IMG/VR virus record: IMGVR_UViG_3300009610_000057
Span: 1 to 37,099 of that record
Length of the DNA stretch: 37,099 bases
Source of the DNA: a virus
Reading direction: 5' to 3' (one strand)
This document shows, piece after piece, positions 34,692 to 37,099 of this stretch. The position numbers were made by a program, and so were the translations under genes. Within the stretch, counting starts at the first letter, position 1. The number at the start of each line of letters is the position of its first letter. The notes below the pieces were generated by a model. The model saw only the letters and a list, made by a program, of their open reading frames with translations, was not told where the DNA came from and did not search any database.

Positions 34692-36110
34692 ATGCCAGAA
34701 TTGCCGGGGTTTGTGGGACCATCGGGGCTCGTCAGAAGCCCAAACGCAGCGGCTGACAGGTGCATCAACCTGTATGTCGAGCAAATCGAAACCGACCGCA
34801 AGCGCTATATGCTGCTGTCCATGCCCGGCCTGCGCCCGGTCGCCCTTCTGCCCTCGGGTCCCGTGCGTGGCCTGTACACCGCCAGCACCGGGCGCGTGTT
34901 TGCGACCACCTCTACCACCGTGTTCGAGGTGTTCGCCGGGTGGACATTTCTGAGTCGCGGCACGATCCACACGGGGACGGCGCCGGTGAGTTTTGCCGAC
35001 AATGGGACGCATATGGTGCTCAGCGTGGACGGCACGGGCTATGCCTATGACCTCACCACGAATGCCCTCACCGCGTTGCCCCTGACCGGCCCGCAGACGT
35101 TCGGCCAATTCGGCTACCTCGATGGCTACCTGGTCACGAACGAGCCCGGCACGCGGCGCTTCTGGTACAGCGACCTGCTCAATGCGACTCTCTGGCCGGC
35201 CCTGAACTTCTACCAGGCCGAAGCGCGACCAGACACGATCGTGACGCTGCTGGTGGATCACCGGGAGCTGTGGATCTTTGGCACACAATCCATCGAAGTA
35301 TGGTTCAGCACAGGCGACGCGCTCTCGCCCTTTGCCCGCATGCAAAACGTGTTCATCGAGCAGGGCATTGAGACGCCGTGGTCGGTCGATAGTCTAGACA
35401 ATACTCTATTTTGGCTTGGGGGAAGTCCGAAAGGAGAAGGTCCTGCTTGGACAGTTCAAGGGTATCAGCCAGTTCGTGTGAGTACGCACGCGCTTGAGTC
35501 TGCCATGGCAGGGATGCCCACCGTTGCTGATGCGGTGGCTTTTACCGCAAGACATGGCGGACACGCTTGGTACTTTTTGGATTTTCCAAGTGGAGAGCAA
35601 ACGTGGGGTTTTGATACTGCGACCCAAGCGTGGACAGAGTTGCCTTCCCTTCAAGCAGATGGCTCATTGACCAACTACTTATCGCAGCAACATTGTAGTG
35701 CTTTCGGAGAGCACTTGTTCGGTGACCGGAATACTGGTCAATTATATATTTGGGATATTGAGTACCACCGCTACGGCACGGGCACGCGCCTGTGTCGCCG
35801 CACCTCGCCGCACGTCAGGAATGAGCAAAAGCGCATCAGATATAGCATGTTTCGTGTGGAGGCTGAGGCTGGTGTGGGGCTCGATGCCGGGGTGATCCCG
35901 GGAACCGACCCGCAGATGATGCTGCGCACGTCCAGCGATGGCGGAACGTCCTGGTCCCAGGGGCGCTGGCGCAGCATGGGGAAGATCGGTGCGACCCGGC
36001 AACAGGCATGCTGGTACGCATTAGGACAGGCGCGGGAGATGGCCTTTGAGATTAGTATTTCTGATCCAGTGAAGGTCGCGTTACTCGCCGCGTACCTGGA
36101 GGTGAGCTAG
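34692..36110 (+). CDS. Tail hub / DNA stabilisation protein (P22 gp10-like)
   Basis: The 472-residue protein starts at ATG 34692 after GAGGCAAGG. The N-terminus (FVGPSGLVRSPNAAADRCIN followed by LYVEQ) matches the 'a.rSp....r.iNly.E' start of P22 gp10-type proteins. Beta-propeller-like strands follow, with repeats of the type GYLVTNEPGTRRFWYSD, then WIFGTQSIEVWFSTGDA and FWLGGSPKGEGPAW. The end is rich in Arg and beta strands. It forms the hexameric tail hub below the adaptor. It is followed one base later by the coiled-coil tail protein. Confidence 0.86.
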   Translation: MPELPGFVGPSGLVRSPNAAADRCINLYVEQIETDRKRYMLLSMPGLRPVALLPSGPVRGLYTASTGRVFATTSTTVFEVFAGWTFLSRGTIHTGTAPVSFADNGTHMVLSVDGTGYAYDLTTNALTALPLTGPQTFGQFGYLDGYLVTNEPGTRRFWYSDLLNATLWPALNFYQAEARPDTIVTLLVDHRELWIFGTQSIEVWFSTGDALSPFARMQNVFIEQGIETPWSVDSLDNTLFWLGGSPKGEGPAWTVQGYQPVRVSTHALESAMAGMPTVADAVAFTARHGGHAWYFLDFPSGEQTWGFDTATQAWTELPSLQADGSLTNYLSQQHCSAFGEHLFGDRNTGQLYIWDIEYHRYGTGTRLCRRTSPHVRNEQKRIRYSMFRVEAEAGVGLDAGVIPGTDPQMMLRTSSDGGTSWSQGRWRSMGKIGATRQQACWYALGQAREMAFEISISDPVKVALLAAYLEVS

Positions 36111-36111
36111 C

Positions 36112-36675
36112 ATGCCCGACCTCCTGGCCCCCGCGCCGACCCGTGAAGCCGTGGTGCTGCGTCCTGGCGACCTGCTGACGCGCCCGTGGCAGCGCTGGCT
36201 TGAAGATCTGTGGCGGCAACTCGGCACGGCCGAGGCCGACCTCGGGGCGCTGCAGACGCAGGTGGACGCGCTGGCCGCCGACCTGGACGCGCTGGAGGCC
36301 CTCGTTGCCGCCCTGGTGCAGCCGCAGACGACGACCCTGACGGTGGCGGTCTCTGGCGCGGCGGTGCTCACGTTCCCGGCCATGGCGCCCGCCGGCGCGA
36401 CGGTGCGCGGGGTGACGTGGAGCGTGTCCACGACGTTTACAGGGGCGCTGACGGGGCTGCTGGTGGGGGATAGCGTGGTGGGCGATCGCTGGGGGCAGGC
36501 GTCTGCCGTGAGTGCTGGGACGACCGGGGGCAGTGCGGCCTGGCGTGGGCCGGGGGGGTTCACGGTGCCGAGTGCCTATACGGTGCTGGCACAGGCAGTG
36601 GGGGACACATTTGGCGCGGCAGGGGCGTTGACGTGTGCGTGTACCTGGTGGCCGGCGCTGCTGCCACCACCCTAG
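36112..36675 (+). CDS. Tail needle- or fibre-like protein (187 aa)
   Basis: ATG 36112 comes 1 base after the hub gene and follows GGAGG. Residues 25-70 are a coiled coil (RWLEDLWRQLGTAEADLGAL, then QTQVDALAADLDALEALVAA). Residues 75-187 are a beta module whose pattern TGLLVGDSVVGDRWG, YTVLAQAVGDTF and CTWWPAL matches the repeated module at the end of the fibre in 1-633. The layout (helical rod plus C-terminal knob, right after the hub) recalls P22 gp26 tail needle. Homology to the fibre knob is clear by eye; needle function is an inference. Confidence 0.65.
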   Translation: MPDLLAPAPTREAVVLRPGDLLTRPWQRWLEDLWRQLGTAEADLGALQTQVDALAADLDALEALVAALVQPQTTTLTVAVSGAAVLTFPAMAPAGATVRGVTWSVSTTFTGALTGLLVGDSVVGDRWGQASAVSAGTTGGSAAWRGPGGFTVPSAYTVLAQAVGDTFGAAGALTCACTWWPALLPPP

Positions 36676-36845
36676 GAACAGATGGTAATGTGGCAAGATC
36701 TATCGCAGGATTCATGGGACACATCCTCTCATCACGAGGGCATCATTGTTGGTTGAGTGGCGGGCAGTTGATGAGACTGCCAGGGCTGCAGACCCTGTGC
36801 CACTCGCATAAGAGTATACCCTAATTATACCATAGGAACAGCCTA
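36676..36845. promoter_or_regulatory. Upstream region of tail fibre with three-way RNA fold
   Basis: No gene lies in this gap. GAGTGGC (36755-36761) pairs with GCCACTC (36799-36805), enclosing GGCAGT TGATGAG ACTGCC (36763-36781) and AGGG CTGCAGA CCCT (36782-36796), a compact three-way junction. AGTATACC and ATTATACC follow and may be promoter -10 sites for the fibre gene. Confidence 0.5.
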
Positions 36846-37099
36846 ATGCCCCCAATGGTTGAAGAGGTTCCAATAGTCATATTCCCATGGCCAGTTTTCA
36901 CCGTGTTTGGGACTGATGGCTTCCCACTCATTGGTGGCAAGCTGTATACGTATGATGCTGGCACATCAACCCCCCGGGCAAGCTATGCTGATCCATTTTA
37001 TACTACTCCTAATAGTAACCCTGTCATCCTTAACTCGGAAGGCCAGGCGGTTGTGTACCTTGATGGGTATTACAACCTTCGGTTGCATGACGACGAAGA
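36846..37099 (+). CDS. Tail fibre, N-terminal part (cut by window end)
   Basis: ATG 36846 opens a frame that runs to the edge (84 codons plus 2 bases). The sequence TVFGTDGFPLIGGKLYTYDA, then GTSTPRASYADPFYTTPNSN and PVILNSEGQAVVYLDGYYNL, is the conserved N-terminal block of many phage tail fibres and spikes (the particle-binding end). The rest of the protein lies outside the window. Start codon support is ATAGGAACAG just upstream. Confidence 0.85.
   Translation, partial: MPPMVEEVPIVIFPWPVFTVFGTDGFPLIGGKLYTYDAGTSTPRASYADPFYTTPNSNPVILNSEGQAVVYLDGYYNLRLHDDE

Noticed and set aside
36755-36805. tRNA gene candidate
   Set aside because: The loop CTGCAGA is anticodon-like, but there is no T-loop (TTCRANY), no proper D-arm and the closed structure is only 51 bases.

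Overview
The window looks like most of the genome of a tailed phage with short-tail (podovirus, P22-like) virion genes. The plus strand carries, in P22-like order, terminase small and large subunits (24414-26238), portal (27488), scaffold (30385), coat (31503), two small capsid-associated proteins, head-tail adaptor (33448), tail hub/DNA-stabilisation protein (34692), a coiled-coil tail protein (36112) and a tail fibre cut by the right edge (36846). The left edge opens inside a fibre C-terminus (1-633), followed by a second fibre with a self-cleaving S74 chaperone (644) and three large ejection-type proteins, the last with a lytic transglycosylase domain (1974-8420). Both edges fall in fibre sequence, which fits an arbitrarily linearised genome, but the two ends do not join in frame. 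The DNA is GC-rich and most genes have good AGGAGG-like ribosome sites. An OmpA-type lipoprotein (10296) and a transglycosylase point to a Gram-negative, peptidoglycan-containing host; I cannot name the species.

8392-9721 is a minus-strand run of small membrane, coiled-coil and zinc-ribbon genes separated by repeated RNA hairpins. 9772-10874 is a plus-strand membrane cassette (46-aa holin-like protein, 127-aa membrane protein, Pal/OmpA-like lipoprotein) with no recognisable soluble endolysin. 10871-19658 is the early/replication region, mostly minus strand: winged-helix protein, zinc-binding small proteins, a SWIM-finger protein with an annealing-like C-terminus, an iteron-rich AT-rich stretch (likely origin, 14288-14456), a RepA/AAA-type helicase (14471), a plus-strand RHH plus GIY-YIG pair, a ParB-like protein, a frameshifted VRR-NUC and a DUF7694-like protein. 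19794-22116 is a control region with three Cro/CI-type HTH proteins, two of them divergent, and a 17-bp bidirectional terminator. No integrase, DNA polymerase or RNA polymerase was recognised; iterons with a RepA helicase and a ParB-like protein leave open a plasmid-like lifestyle.

The most unusual part is 22175-24166 together with other mobile nucleic-acid features. Five homing-type endonucleases are present (four HNH, one GIY-YIG), several sitting between head genes. One HNH gene is split by a highly folded, ORF-less 406-nt element (23530-23935) that begins right after GTGA and whose removal restores the HNH reading frame. It resembles a HEARO/omegaRNA (IscB guide-RNA scaffold) without its nuclease, or alternatively a self-splicing intron. 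A second hairpin at 11761-11827 resembles the right end/guide-RNA 3' end of an IS200/IS605 TnpB element, also without its protein. Small palindromic repeats inserted in coding sequence, an amber-interrupted overlapping ORF, and minus-strand small membrane genes tucked between plus-strand virion genes complete the picture.
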